Shown here: piece by piece, positions 21,909-34,425 of the stretch | Layout of the letters: each line of letters starts with the position of its first letter | How positions within the stretch are numbered: the first letter of the stretch is position 1 | Source: Hofstenia miamia | Taxonomy: Eukaryota > Xenacoelomorpha > Acoela | NCBI GenBank assembly: GCA_004352715.1 | Contig: SCFE01000106.1 | Span: forward strand, 1,038,205 to 1,102,204 | Reading direction: 5' to 3' | DNA length: 64,000 nucleotides | Position numbers and translations under genes: made by a program | Notes under the pieces: model-generated | What the model saw: the letters and a program-made list of their open reading frames with translations, nothing else | The model's database searches: none | Told to the model about the DNA's origin: nothing

Positions 21909-22983
21909 CTAGTAGATACAATAAAAATATTTATTTTTAGTTCGCCTAATCACTCGCTTATTTCCGAAGTGAGTCAATTTGAATGAACTATTTCGCGGAT
22001 GATATAATGAGGGAATCATGTCGTATTAAAAGGTGTTACCATTTATAAAAATACTCAATTGAATTTCGGAGATGAGCAAAGAAACAACTGTTATGATAAC
22101 ACGATTTAAGGATGTCTTTATTTTGGTTTTTATTGGCGCTTATCTGAAAGCATGTAATTGTTTAAAGTAATTAGCGATTAATCATTTTTCAAAATTTCTG
22201 AATTTTACAAACACCAAAATGCCAAATGCATGAAAATGTACATTTTGTTGTTTATCCATATTTTACAAGCTTCTATATTTGTTTGACTTCTATGTTATTA
22301 TGATTGAAAATTTATGAAACTGCATAATTCAATAAATTGACTAGATTTTGTGTACTCAGATTATGGTTTTATTCGGAAACGAACAAATAGCTATAAAAAC
22401 CAATTGATATAATTAAACGGACATATTGAAGTCTTAGACGGAAAACAAAATATATATTTAAAATAATGCTCTTTATTATGTTTCAACAATAAATCTTAAC
22501 ATTGCAAACACAATTGCAAGTATACATCGAAGAGTAAATAGGAAATCAAAAATTAATCAAAATATTGTTTCGAAATTAAAATATTATTAAAAATCAGCAA
22601 TAAATAAAAAAATTATAAAATAATTAATGTTTGCAACAATAAGTTTCAAGAGGAATTTTGTGATTTCATTACATACACATATTCATATATATATATATAT
22701 ATATATAGTGTAAAAATTTAAAACATTTATTTCTGTCCAATGCGTCTAACAGATGATATTATATAACCTAAGCCAAAAAGAATCACCAATATTCAATATT
22801 TTGTATCTCAACTTGATGGCATAGTACATAAGTTATGATAAATTGATTTTAGCTGCTATAACTTTTTTGATATTGAAAGTTTTTTCTATAAAAATCATTT
22901 TTGTATAATTTTTGTAAATATTTAAAATATTTTAAGGAAATCTTAGCATGGTTTTCTCAATTAGTATTGGGATAAAAACTTAC
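21909..22983. other. Non-coding, intron-like sequence
   Basis: AT-rich sequence with a (TA)n tract at 22687-22709, between two minus-strand exon candidates. Nothing else recognised. Confidence 0.4.
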
Positions 22984-23238
22984 GGTGGATGACTCATGAA
23001 TTTGTCATATAGTGGCAAAAAGAAATATTCAACAATTGGTCGTCCGTCGATTGTCATTAGTGCAGATGCATTACACTCGACATTCAAAACTTCTTGTTCA
23101 TTCCAATATTGTGGACCTTTGAAATACAAAATTACAATGGGCTGGTTTAACTGCTCCGTCTCCAAATATGACGTCTTCCTCTGCATTACTCCAAGGTACC
23201 TGTCCACTGTGCTGTTGATGACCTCAATCGGGCAGTTT
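22984..23238 (-). CDS. Internal coding exon of an unidentified host gene
   Basis: A 255-bp open stretch is bounded on the minus strand by a TCTTTAG acceptor (AG at 23240-23239) and a consensus GTAAGT donor (22983-22978). GC is about 43% against about 25% outside, a strong coding contrast. The peptide begins NCPIEVINSTVDRYLGVMQR and continues with PIVILYFKGPQYWNEQEVLN, VECNASALMTIDGRPIVEYF and LPLYDKFMSHPP. It contains two Asn-x-Ser/Thr-type sites and no membrane segment, which would suit an extracellular or luminal domain. I do not recognise the protein. A plus-strand open frame over the same bases is a shadow. Confidence 0.65.
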
Positions 23239-23240
23239 CT

Positions 23241-24017
23241 AAAGATTGCTTGATATTTCTTAAGCCATTTTGGTTAAATATTCAAAGCTCTAGAAGATTG
23301 TTCCAATATAATATTTTGAAAAATTTCTATTCAATAAAGTTGTGGCAATTAGTCTTCATGTAAATATAGTAATTATAATATACATGCATGCTATCCAAGG
23401 AATAGGATTTCTATTAAAACTTGATTTGAGAAACAAACAGATTAAGTACAGGTGAGTGCGTAGCAAAATTTGAACATCACATCGTTCAAATGTTTGAAAA
23501 TGTATTTTTGAAATAGTCATCATGATTAGTAAAATTTCTGCGCAAAATGATGTAATGGGATAGCAAAATGTAAAGGTTGAAGCTTAAATTAATAAATTTG
23601 ATGTGAAGTGTACCTTGCTTTTTAGATTACTCTGAGAGTGTTTGTGGTTAGAGCTTTTCTTGCTATTTTTATCATTATTATTAAATACTTTTGATTTACC
23701 TAATCTATCCTTCGTCCATGTCTAGCAAAAGCATTTAAACTGATAAATTTTCTGTTAATTTTTAATTTAAATATAATAAGATCTATTATTACGACACTAT
23801 ATTGAAAAAAGAAGACATTGTGTTGACTAAATTCCTCATAATATCAGAAAATCCCCTTTTGGTATATAGTATTCGGTATATGTAAATTTATTTTTTAATT
23901 GAGGAATTCTCCAGTATAGAAGTCTTTACGTAATAAGTTTTATTAAGTTTATAATAGTTGTTGCTATGAATAATTATATATATATATATATATATAAAAT
24001 ATATATATATATATATA
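23241..24017. other. Non-coding, ends in a (TA)n tract
   Basis: AT-rich with no supported gene. Two adjoining TA tracts (about 23966-24017) abut the hAT remnant. Confidence 0.4.
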
Positions 24018-24036
24018 CAACTTTTCTTTCATTGGG

Positions 24037-25150
24037 CTGTATGGAATTGATGACATCTCTGTATCCACTGTTGTGTAGTTAATCATGGGTGAATTGGTTA
24101 GCAAGACCTTCTACCTTATCAAATATCGAGTCACAAAGCAAATTGAGGAGCTTGATGCTCGTGTACAAATTCTGCACTATCATAACAATGCCATTAATCT
24201 AGCTGTCATGCACGATTACTTGGACACAACTTTGGAAGTATCAACGCTTGTAAACTTCTCAACGAACCTTGATTACAATGTTTGAAAAGACGCGTTGGAC
24301 TTTTCATGTGGCGATTCACTAAGATCTGTCATTAGCCACTATAGTGTTCCTCAAAAACACTGCGATGCAGTGAGATAGTGCTACATCTGATCCTACTATG
24401 AGAGTACTCATCAATGGTATTGATTCCCACTTCCAATCATTTCGCTACATTATCACATTGATAGCTTGAGCAAGAATCTGCAATAAACCTTGATCTTTGC
24501 TTTGAAGGATGCCCGAGCAGCAATGATGACAGCAAACACATTTCTGCAGCATTAGATGGTTGACTGCTTTTACTCCTGCTAATCAACAATGCTTCAAGAC
24601 ATAGCCAATCTGGATGTTGATGAACCTGAATTCTGAATTACCTCGAAAGAGAAAATGTTCGCGGTGGTTCGAGATTGGCGTTGCTAATGCCGCGTTTTTA
24701 ACGCCTACAAGTTAATGCATTGACAGCAGTATTATGAGACACTCGAACTTCTTGTGACGTCAATCAAAAGCAGAATCGATCAACCCAGGTTTGTGTACAA
24801 GAATTTCGAGGAATTGATGCTGTTGCTTTGTGGGGAATAGTGGGAGACTTTCTTTGAGGATAATATTGTCTTCTACAAATATTTGGCTCCTTACCGACTC
24901 AAGCTTCATCTTCGAATTCTGTCATCAATATATCCTGGAAACCAAGAGATATTGTGCATCAGTGACATTCGAAAATACAGGCAAAATTTTCTCTTGATGA
25001 ATCTATGCAGTCGATCTTGTTGATGCCTTTAAACCAATGCTGTCAGTGAGCATTCATTTGGTGCACTCCAACGTCTTAAAAGCTATCTACAAGCTACGAT
25101 GAAGAAAAATGGCTGAATCATCTATTCCTTCACACTGTCGACAATGAACA
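24037..25150 (+). pseudogene. Decayed hAT-type transposase (ZMYM1-like)
   Basis: Pieces of a hAT transposase appear in order in broken frames: HYHNNAINLAVMHDYLD near 24176, RIDQPRFVYKNFEELMLLLC near 24776, DNIVFYKYLAPYRLKLHLRI near 24861, and the C-terminal dimerisation motif AVSEHSFGALQRLKSYLQAT near 25040. This layout matches zinc-finger MYM-type/hAT proteins found widely in invertebrates and fish. At least eight stops interrupt it, so it is inactive. It lies between two (TA)n tracts (to 24017 and from about 25157). No terminal repeats were identified. Confidence 0.7.
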
Positions 25151-25156
25151 TAAATA

Positions 25157-25180
25157 TGCATATATATATATATATATATG
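25157..25180. repeat. (TA)n microsatellite
   Basis: TA tract bordering the hAT remnant on its right side. Confidence 0.9.
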
Positions 25181-26541
25181 CGATGAAATATATTGTATAT
25201 GCGTAAAATTGGACTTTTTAGTTCCTAAGATAAGAAATGTATTTCCTTGAAAATTCATATTGCGCAAACAACAAATATGACATTTAAGAAAATGTTCAAT
25301 GGTCGACACCAGGTTAAAGAAAACATATTATTTAAAAGGTGCCTATTGCCTTTCATAATTTATGTACCACAATGTTGGTGGCATTCAAGTAGTTAATTCA
25401 TAATGATTGGAAATTTTCTAAGAAATATTTAAGATTGATTCTAAGAAAAGGTGAACGTTATTTACAGAAATAATCGAGGACAATATATTTCAAATAACTG
25501 TTAAGTTTCAATTTAATGACTTTTCCATCAATTGTTAACTAACAAATATTACATTAGCATCTTTAAATGGATTAATTACAATAATGATGTCATCAATACC
25601 AATTTTAAATGCAAAGGACTATTTTAAAAGTAAAACATCTCAAATGACAGTGCAATTCTCTAATTACTTGAATAGAAGTATTCACTTAGCAAATTATATA
25701 ATTATTAATAGTGATATTGAATTACATCAATCAAGTCATCAGTTTCAAAAAATATTGAACCAATTCCTTAGACAAAATATCTCAGAATATGCTGGTGGTT
25801 TTATCTTGTAGTTTTGTTTATATGCCTTATCTTCTATTAAATGAGTGTGCACTTTTTCAACCAAATCAAGACTGGAAAGAGAATAGTAGATCCATGACCT
25901 CAAGCTCTTGTTGATGAGTTAACTATTGATTTGATTCAAAAAAGTCAACTATAAACCATTTATAAGGAAAGATCTATAAAAGTTCAAAAAAGTGATTGCA
26001 TACGTTTTTCAAAAAATGTAAATTACAGTGATTAAGGAGCAGTAATTTTTTCAATTTTCAGTGGTAAACTTATTGTTTTCTCAGCAAGTCTCTTTCTGAA
26101 GAAGCTTGTTTTATGATCACATCTTGTAGCTAGACTTTCTAAAAAATAGATCGTAATATTATAAGTTAGTAGGGAAGATATTGTTTCCCAAAATTAAAAT
26201 CACCATATTAATACAAAGGCATGAATCCAACGTTTTTGTCTTTTCTTTAGGTTAAACAATTATAAGTTAAACATGTTCAAAACAGAAAATTCATAAATTC
26301 AAATGAATAACATTTAGAATATCAGGAATTGAACTCATATTGATCTATTATTTGCCAAATTATACAAGTAGCAGGTTTCAAGTCAACAGGATGTAACCTT
26401 CCAGAGTTAAATTGTTTAAAGATTGATGGGTCTAGTGGGCCCCTCCATTATAGGACACTTAAGAATTCCGGTAATGATAGGGTTAAATTATTTATGTATT
26501 TTTGTTAGTTAACCATAATTTTGGTTAAAGCAGATTTTGGT

Positions 26542-26572
<31 letters not shown>

Positions 26573-28380
26573 TTATGCATTAAAAAAAGAAATGTTATTA
26601 TTAGATTGTCTCATTGTATTTGATGTTAAATCAAATGCGTATATCCTTGGGTTCTATTATTTCAATTTAATGAAAAAAGAAAGATAGTACGTGAAACCGA
26701 TTTAATGTAAACCCTTGACAAAATTGACTTTGTTTGACATTATAAATGGAACACCTCAAGAGAAAAGCAGTCCGCCTGCCCTACATATATTAAATATTTC
26801 CAGTAAATGTTATAGCTGTTACAGAGGCATGCATTTGGGACTAATGCTATAAATTTGATTAATGTCTATGAATTAAACGAATTGCTTTAGAAATTGCTTA
26901 TGAAAAAGTTTTCATGCTCTTATCTCAAAGCTATTAGATCTGAATTGCTAGAAACAAATATTTCTTCATCTAAGTGCAATCAGAGTTTCAAGGGAAAACA
27001 TTCTAAGGCCTCAACTCAAAGAGAATCACCATTTAGGTGCTAAAACTCAGTTTGGGATCAATTAAAATGCAGAAATTCAATTTAAATTCAAAACACAAAA
27101 TATCTTCAGTAAGGAAATATTTTCATTCAGTAAAATATTATATTACCCGAAATTTGTACGAAAATATTAAAATTTCTATGAAATTTATAACTAAGTTCCT
27201 GGCTTTATGTGTAAATTTATTGAAGGCATTTAAATCTCCTTCATTCAGCGCATGTAGGCCAAAGTCTGAAATAAAATAAAGCAAAATATCCGAACAATTC
27301 ACATTTAAATTCAAGCATACATGTCCAATTAATAGATTAAGAAGTAAAATCCTGTTATTTAGACTTTTAACTAACCTAATAAATGCAGTGGATTTCTTAG
27401 TAATGAAGCATTTTTATAAATTGAGCAAAATTCATTTTTAATCAAATAGTTTAATCATATTAAAAAAGCTTCTTATATTACAATTGGTATTTACCATGAC
27501 TCTTCACTGTATTTTTTTTGTTATTATTAAAAGCATTAAACAAAGCTAATTAAGTGAACGTAACATTAAAAAGACCTTTTGAATCTCATGTAGATATTAG
27601 TTTAGATATAAATAACGCTCTCAATTTACGACTATTTTCATGGTCATATAAACTGGGAATCTCAGGCATAAATATGTCCATTTTCATTATCAATCCTCAA
27701 ATATCAATATATCTTATTGATTTTTCAATATGCTCTGATTATGAAACTGTTTTAATGCAGAAATTTGTTACTCTTAGAAAAGCAAGATCATATATTTGTG
27801 AAACTGTTAACAAATAAAAGGTAAATGAGCATAAACACACAAAATTTGAAGAAGTTTCAATTGAAAGTGGGATAGCAAAATCCATTGCTTCAGATATCGA
27901 TGAAGTGCAAAAGCAAACAATTTGAATGTGAACAGGGCTATGGCAACCAATTAAATTTATGATTCATGGAAAGAACTTTATTGTCTACTGATTTCCTTCG
28001 ATGCAATAAGTGTCTTCAGTGACGTCTATCACGATGTTTTGAATAACCATCAGACTACACTTTATTGGAGAAAAGAAAATTGGGAACCGATATTATTTAA
28101 GAAAATTATTCTTTTCGTTGAAATCTGTTCGTCAGTATGCTAATCATCACAGGATTAACTGAAGATCTTTTGAATTCCATGGTAACTAGACAAAAATGGA
28201 ATATCCCTCAAGTTTAAAGAACCGTGGTCATCGTGTTTAGCAGAAAATAAAATTTGTATTACATAAGACTGAACATGAGGTATGTCTTATTTTGTTCTAA
28301 TTAGTGTTTTGAATTCGTTTTCATGCTTTCTAGATTTATTTTTTATCAAACTTAAACATATACACTGTACTAATCCCATG
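25181..28380. other. Long AT-rich stretch without supported genes
   Basis: Contains a (TA)n tract (about 26546-26569) and several open frames of 75-87 codons (25584-25811, 27037-27279, 27554-27817). Their lengths are expected by chance in this much sequence and none shows a domain, GC rise or splice borders. The part at about 27900-28260 could be an old Tc1-type C-terminus but is too decayed to assign. Confidence 0.4.
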
Positions 28381-28523
28381 AACAATCATTAATTAAATAA
28401 TTAAACCTAGAAACGCGAGTTTTGGTCAAAATGACCTATATTCCTTTTTTGTTTGCTTCATTATTTATTCAGCAAAAACAATTGTGAAGATTAGTGGTTC
28501 GATACTTATGGCCGACACTGTAT
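28381..28523 (+). mobile_element. 3' end of a Tc1/mariner element
   Basis: GGTTCGATACTTATGGCCGA followed by CACTG and TA is a typical Tc1-type 3' terminus (end near 28518-28520). The rest of the copy to the left is not recognisable with confidence. Confidence 0.5.
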
Positions 28524-28544
28524 ATATATGCAAATCCGAACCTC

Positions 28545-28592
<48 letters not shown>

Positions 28593-28619
28593 TTTGGATT
28601 TGTACCGCCTAGTATTTTT

Positions 28620-29520
28620 GCTGAATGAATAATGAAATTACATTTGCATGGTCAAAAAGTCACAAAAAACCTGGCAAAATACCAGCTTTTGCTCGTGGTT
28701 ATATTACTTATGCAGAACAAACTTGACGAAGTTGAATTTCTATGGCACAACGTGGCCCATGATTCCGCCTCTTACAGAAATTTAAGGTACTGGAAACTGT
28801 GGCAGATCGCAGAAAACAAAAGTTGGATTTGGGGGTCCTGTGAAAATTTCGGAGCATGAAACTCACAGTTTGATTAATTTAGCTTTGGAAATCCCATTTT
28901 TTCTGGAAGAGACATAGCTCAAATGCTCAAGAAGGGACTGGAATTTCTGTTCATCTTTCACCAGTGTACCGTCAATAACTATATCGCGTATAAAAAAGAA
29001 GCTGCCAAAAATTCTACCGAATATGACAGATTTACATGAGTAAAAAAGACTCAGAAGCTTATCGAAGCTACAGTATTCATGACGTTTTTATCTCAGATGA
29101 GTGTATTTTTCAGCTTTATCGAAGCAAAGTCATGGCTTGGCAGGAAAGGCTTATGAAAAAGTCCTTTCAAAATATTATGGTTTGGGAAGCACAGGCATAT
29201 TCGGGATTTTACTCTCGAAGGAAAGTTTAGCGTTAGAAAATATTCCAAATTGTGCTCGAATGTGTTCCATATGTAAATACTTTGTGCCCCAACGGCTGGA
29301 TATTGGAGCAAGATGCGCAAAACCTCACACCACCCCCCCGTGCAACAACAAAACTTCATATTTGAAAATGAGTTTTAAGTTCTGCGCTGGCCATCAAATT
29401 CTCTAGATACGTGCAAACTATCTTCACAAACTTCACAAAGAAAGATCCACTTGTGAAGGCGAAATTGGTAGAAAAAATCAAAGAAACGCAAAATGAAATC
29501 CACCGGTCATAAGTAGAAAT
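28620..29520 (+). pseudogene. Decayed Tc1/mariner transposase
   Basis: Broken frames in order give GPVKISEHETHSLINLALEI near 28828, a VFISDECIFQLYRSKV catalytic block near 29083, FQNIMVWEAQAYSG near 29167, ALENIPNCARM and then VLRWPSNSLD near 29380. These are the blocks of a Tc1-family DDE transposase. Several frameshifts and stops show it is dead. A long (TA)n tract (28549-28588) precedes it. Confidence 0.65.
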
Positions 29521-30159
29521 TTGAAGAACTATCTTTCTCTGGGTTATACCAAATGCTTAGCAAACAACGGAAAATTTGTAAAACCATAAACCATGTGTTT
29601 ATAGCCAATGTATTTTGCTATTCCTCCTATTTTATGATTATAAATATGTTCATCTGTTTTTCTGTAATTCAATTATCTTATACACCCGTGCTGAAGGCAC
29701 TTTAAGTGAAGAAAAATACGAGCTCTTGGCTACCTATGAAATTAAATAGTACATACATATGCGTAATTAATGGGGTAAGCCCACAAAAATCACTACTGAG
29801 CTATTCACCCAAAACTAATGAGAATTGAGCATCAGAAAAATCTATACAAATTGTAAATAAAAATAAGAGTATTCAACAATGCAACATTTAATTGAATTTG
29901 AGTCATTTTCTGTTGTTATATACTTCCTCGAATTTGAAGTATGCTCCGATGAAAGATATTGCACATATTTTAGTAAATTAAGAGTAAATTTGAATGAGAT
30001 ATTACATGTAACAACTATTAAGGTATTTTCCATGCAGGCATGCAATGATATTTTACATGAATTTCATAATTATGACGTTCAGATAAATAGTGTTACAAAT
30101 AAATGAATTCAAAATATGGCTGTACACACTGCAGTTAAGTACAAGTGCATAAATTCATA
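29521..30159. other. No recognised feature
   Basis: AT-rich. A 75-codon plus-strand frame at 29879-30106 and its minus-strand counterpart show no domain or splice borders. Confidence 0.4.
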
Positions 30160-32120
30160 AAAGTAACTTAGCATGATTTATTTACAAGTGTAGACTATTT
30201 TAACGAATGATTACCGTCAATAAATGCTGATCATAGCTTGGACTGGCAAGGGACATTTTTCCACTTTTTTCTAACATCAGCATAAAGTCCGAATTTATAG
30301 CTTCTGAAACTTGTTCACTGAATTTCCCAAGCTAGCTTTATGGAATTTAGAGAATTGAACAACTTGGCAAAAAACTACATGAACTGATTGTGTCGCATTA
30401 ATATCAAGCGTCTCTAAATTCAATAATTTTCTGCTCGAAATTTTCTGACAAAGTATATCCAGAGCATGAATTGCGGACGTCATTAAAACGACGAAATGTC
30501 TCTACACATTTCATTAAACAAAACTCATCTTCTTGAATGATGATGACCTCCAATGAATAAATACGATTAAAGAGACATTTGCTAATGTTGCCATAAAATT
30601 GCCCTGAGTGAAGACATGGTCGTGTTATACTTACCTTTTGCAAGAATTTCTTGCAAATATTGCCTGCCTTGATAGAGGACATTTCCATTTCCTTGAATAA
30701 TTAGTTATTCGAAGAAGCAAGTGCGCTCTAGTGGTGGAATGCAATGTATGAATATATCTTCTTCTGCCCGCTCAATAGTGGTTCATAAATACAGTTTTTG
30801 TAATCTTTTGAAAATATTTTCACTGGCTTTGACTTTGCTTTATTATACTATCGCGACTGTTTTCGAAGAGACCCTAAGCTTCTAATAACTTGACTTACTG
30901 CATTAGATTTGTCAAAGTCTTTATTGGGTGATGCACACCATAAATATGAGTAGGTGCTTCCATGTGCTTGGATTCCAGCAATAATGTGTGCTAGTTTCAA
31001 ATCACCTGCATGAGTAAATTGAAAATTCAAGTGTAGAAAATATCGACAATAGTATTTAGATTAGACCCTGTGTCCTTTACTTCCTGAATGATTGCAATAA
31101 TATTATCTTTTTTACTTTTGCATTTTGTAATTTTAAATCAAAAGAGAAATCATTATCTTCAAGTTCCTCATCAATGAAAACCCTTAGACATACCTTAAAA
31201 AAACCGCCGCCTCCATCTAAACAAATTTTGATAATTATAGAATGTTCATCAAAATTGCGTTAGTCACAAACATATTCTATAATTCCTTTCAGATCATTGC
31301 AAAAAAACAGCAGGCAATGTATCATCATCATCATCATCATCATCATCTTCAAATTTAACATATGTCAAATACAAAAATCATTGAGAATCTGGTCGCGTTT
31401 TCTCAAGAAAACATCTGTTTTATTTTCAACAGATTTCCTGCCCAAAGCATATCGTATAAATGGCAATATTTTGTGTTTGAGCAACTAAGTGATGTCTGCA
31501 ATGAACTTATTTAAGTAGAAGTAATAGTTGTCGAGCAACTTTTGACACCACCAATCTAAAAATGCATTGAATATGGTCTTCTGGTGCATAAGGGTATATT
31601 TCTTTGCCGAGATTTTTAACTTTCTGAATAAAATAATGTCATCAGTGAATATTTTTTCTGTCATTCTAAAGTTTTGTCAAATTTTTCCTGAGCGAGGTGA
31701 CATTGCAACGATGGGGTATACCCCTGCCAATAGGTGATTTACACAAACCACATATTCTCATAACAACTTTTTTTGAACGGTTCTGCTTCTGCCAAATTTA
31801 ACGTTTTTGGTCAACCAAGTTTTCTTTTTGGTGCCAAAATTCCCGGGGTACGAGCTATTTCGCATATGTGACAATCACAAATTCGATGTGGTACATACCT
31901 TGTAGATAATGAATATTTAGGAAGTAGCAAGCCAAAGTCATATACTGGCGGAAGAATGTCAACAGTTTTATTTCCTTTGCTGATGTCAAGGAGGTCAGAA
32001 CGACATTTTCAACATATTGCTGCTGGACAACATGGTTCTGTTGGATCGAAATTCCCCATAAAATACAGTCGTAAACGTTAATGGATTGGAAGCTCTTTGA
32101 AAACAAACTAAGCACAATTT
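30160..32120 (-). pseudogene. Decayed TE-type gene of unclear class with Cys motifs
   Basis: Read right to left, broken frames give a C-x2-C zinc-finger-like motif (CGLCKSPIGRGIPHRC near 31740), THAGDLKLAHIIAGIQAHGS followed by a Trp-Cys pair (about 30960-31020), a PPLECTCFFE segment (near 30730), and CVETFRRFNDVRNSCSGYTL with FEQKIIEFRDA (about 30405-30520). The pieces keep a constant order over about 1.9 kb and are interrupted by many stops and frame changes. The pattern resembles multi-copy proteins of DNA-transposon origin found in cnidarian, crustacean and insect genomes, but I cannot name the superfamily. No terminal repeats found. Confidence 0.45.
31320..31347. repeat. (ATC)n microsatellite
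   Basis: Nine uninterrupted ATC units. Confidence 0.9.
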
Positions 32121-32536
32121 TCGTCGATTCTCGTCGTGTGAGGAGCCATGTTGCCTATGAGACACTTTTGCGCTGATAACAATTTTACTACATAAGGTTT
32201 TCTGATACTCAATTCTTATTGGCCATAAAATGTGTCAAGAACTTGGATAGCACATTTTGAGTGACTAGCTCAATAGCGAATTCTTTGGGCTTAGCCCAAA
32301 AATTGCATATCGGTATGTACTATCAAAATTCATAGGACGCTAAGGGCTCGTATTTTTTGTCAATTGAAGTGCTTTCCAACGTACATATGTGTGAGTTTCA
32401 GGTTTTTGCCTAAAAAATTTGGACCCGTATCCAGCGCTCTCTGCCATAGTGTCTAGTGCTCGCAAAGATATTTTTGTATACAGCATTCTGTACCTATATA
32501 TTTTGAACTTTTGAATGCAGCGCCTTAAATATACAT

Positions 32537-32686
32537 NNNNNNNNNNNNNNNNNNNNNNNNNNNNNNNNNNNNNNNNNNNNNNNNNNNNNNNNNNNNNNNN
32601 NNNNNNNNNNNNNNNNNNNNNNNNNNNNNNNNNNNNNNNNNNNNNNNNNNNNNNNNNNNNNNNNNNNNNNNNNNNNNNNNNNNNNN
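32537..32686. other. Assembly gap (150 N)
   Basis: Run of N that ends at a (TA)n tract (32687-32718), probably a repeat the assembler could not cross. Confidence 0.99.
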
Positions 32687-32721
<35 letters not shown>

Positions 32722-32789
32722 ATTTAATGCTAAAATTTATGATCATTTTCAAATTTGAAAGTACAAGAGATAATAGCGGTCTGTACTAA

Positions 32790-32890
32790 CCACTGGACAG
32801 GTCTGGACCGGTCACTGACTGGATCCGGTCATCCTTAATTTCACTTCACAGGTCAAAACCGGTCACTTTCAGATGTGTCTCTGGTCATAA
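32790..32890. repeat. GC-rich cluster of CCGGTCA motifs
   Basis: CCGGTCA occurs at 32808, 32825 and 32859, with CTGGTCA at 32881. AGGTCA and CGGTCA stand as a direct repeat with a 4-base spacer (32850-32865). The cluster is the most GC-rich stretch for several kilobases. It could be a nuclear-receptor-type element, a DNA-transposon end or chance. Confidence 0.4.
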
Positions 32891-32899
32891 TGTTCTGGG

Positions 32900-34399
32900 A
32901 ATTTCTCAAATCTCTTACTTCAAAATCTCGCGACAGCTGTGCGAAAAGGTTAGTTGATCACATATACAATTCAGTAACGTGGGTCAAGTGGATTCAGTGG
33001 TAAAAATACTTTAAATCAAAGTTCTAAGAATCTAAGTATCTAAACAATTATACCACACGCCAAATTTAAGTGTAAATCTCCATTTATCTTTTACCTTTAT
33101 GTATTGCAAATGAATCGCAATAGTAATGATTTAGAACTTATAGAAACTGTTAGTAAGCATGCCCGTTGCACACTGTGCATTTGAAGGCATAAACCAAAAA
33201 GATCCCATAATTCATTATTAGATTATATTTTCAGAGTAAACGTCACGCTTAGCTAATGATTGATGGTGGAATTTTTACGTTAACGTGATTATTTAGATTT
33301 CCGGCTCACCACGGGCGTTAAGCCCTGCTTACTTATTAGGCTAAAATTAAGATTCAAGGTCCTCACCATTGATATGTGGATGTAATCCCAACGTGCCAAT
33401 AATTACTAAAATATATCATTGAATTTATATTTACATAAGATTGCCAATAATCAAACAAAACACAATTTTGAAGTTTCCAGAATTGAAAGCATTGGGTGAT
33501 TAGTCTCGATTTTTTTGTTTTTGCATTTAAATGAACTATGAGAAATTTAGGGTTAATACGATAAACTCTAACGCGTATGCATTCAGTACAAGTGCTTTCA
33601 ACGGTATAAATGCATTATGTAATGTAAAAAACGGACCGGAAACAGCAATGCCAGTTACAACCTATCAAAAAAAAGATGTGAAGCTATAAGTACCCTTTTA
33701 ACAATATCCATATCAAAATCAAAGCCTGCTTTTGATACATTTCCAGTATATTTAGGAAACTAGTTACTACGGTATTTGAAAACATTTGTTTTGCATCATG
33801 TACTAAGGTCATTGATAAAAAAATTATATTAATACACAGCTAAGAGCCTTGTAAACAGGTTAAACTCTAATTAAATATAAATGCAACTTAGAATTTTAAC
33901 ATTGAAATTCTCACCTTTTAATGAAACTCTAATCACGCTTATTAGAAGTATCTATATAATTTCTCTCTAAATTATCAATAAATAATATATTAAAGGCGGG
34001 AAAGTTCAGCGGTAATTCTTGGAAAAAGACAAAAAATGCATTGTATTTAAAAAATTGCAAATAAATTATTATTTAGTAAGACATCTCTTTAAAATGATAT
34101 CATTGGAAATTTATTGGTTACTACAGTAATTGCTTTGGGGTACGTTTCTATAATTTTATGAACCTAACTTTCAAAGTTTTTGCCCTTTTTAGATGAACTT
34201 TAACAAACTATGTTAAGTTTAAAAATTTGAGATTAATATTAATTCATAAAATGAATAGGTGAAATCTACATCTATGCACACATTGTTCAAAAAATAAACT
34301 GCCACATCTTAAAGGGATTCTTGAAAAAATCAGAGTTCTCGACCATACTTTTATATATAGCTTTAAAGGCTGTATATAGTAATATTTAAAAACTTATAC
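32900..34399. other. No recognised feature
   Basis: AT-rich sequence; only a short GGGC/GCCC hairpin near 33314 stands out. No supported gene. Confidence 0.4.
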
Positions 34400-34425
34400 A
34401 TATATATATATATATATATATATAT

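Noticed and set aside
22996-23253. 85-codon plus-strand open frame
   Set aside because: It overlaps the minus-strand exon with consensus splice sites and GC-rich codons; the plus frame is its shadow.
25584-25811. 75-codon open frame as a gene
   Set aside because: Same reason: no domain, borders or composition signal.
27554-27817. 87-codon open frame as a gene
   Set aside because: Several open frames of this length are expected by chance in 64 kb of this composition; it has no GC rise, splice borders or domain.
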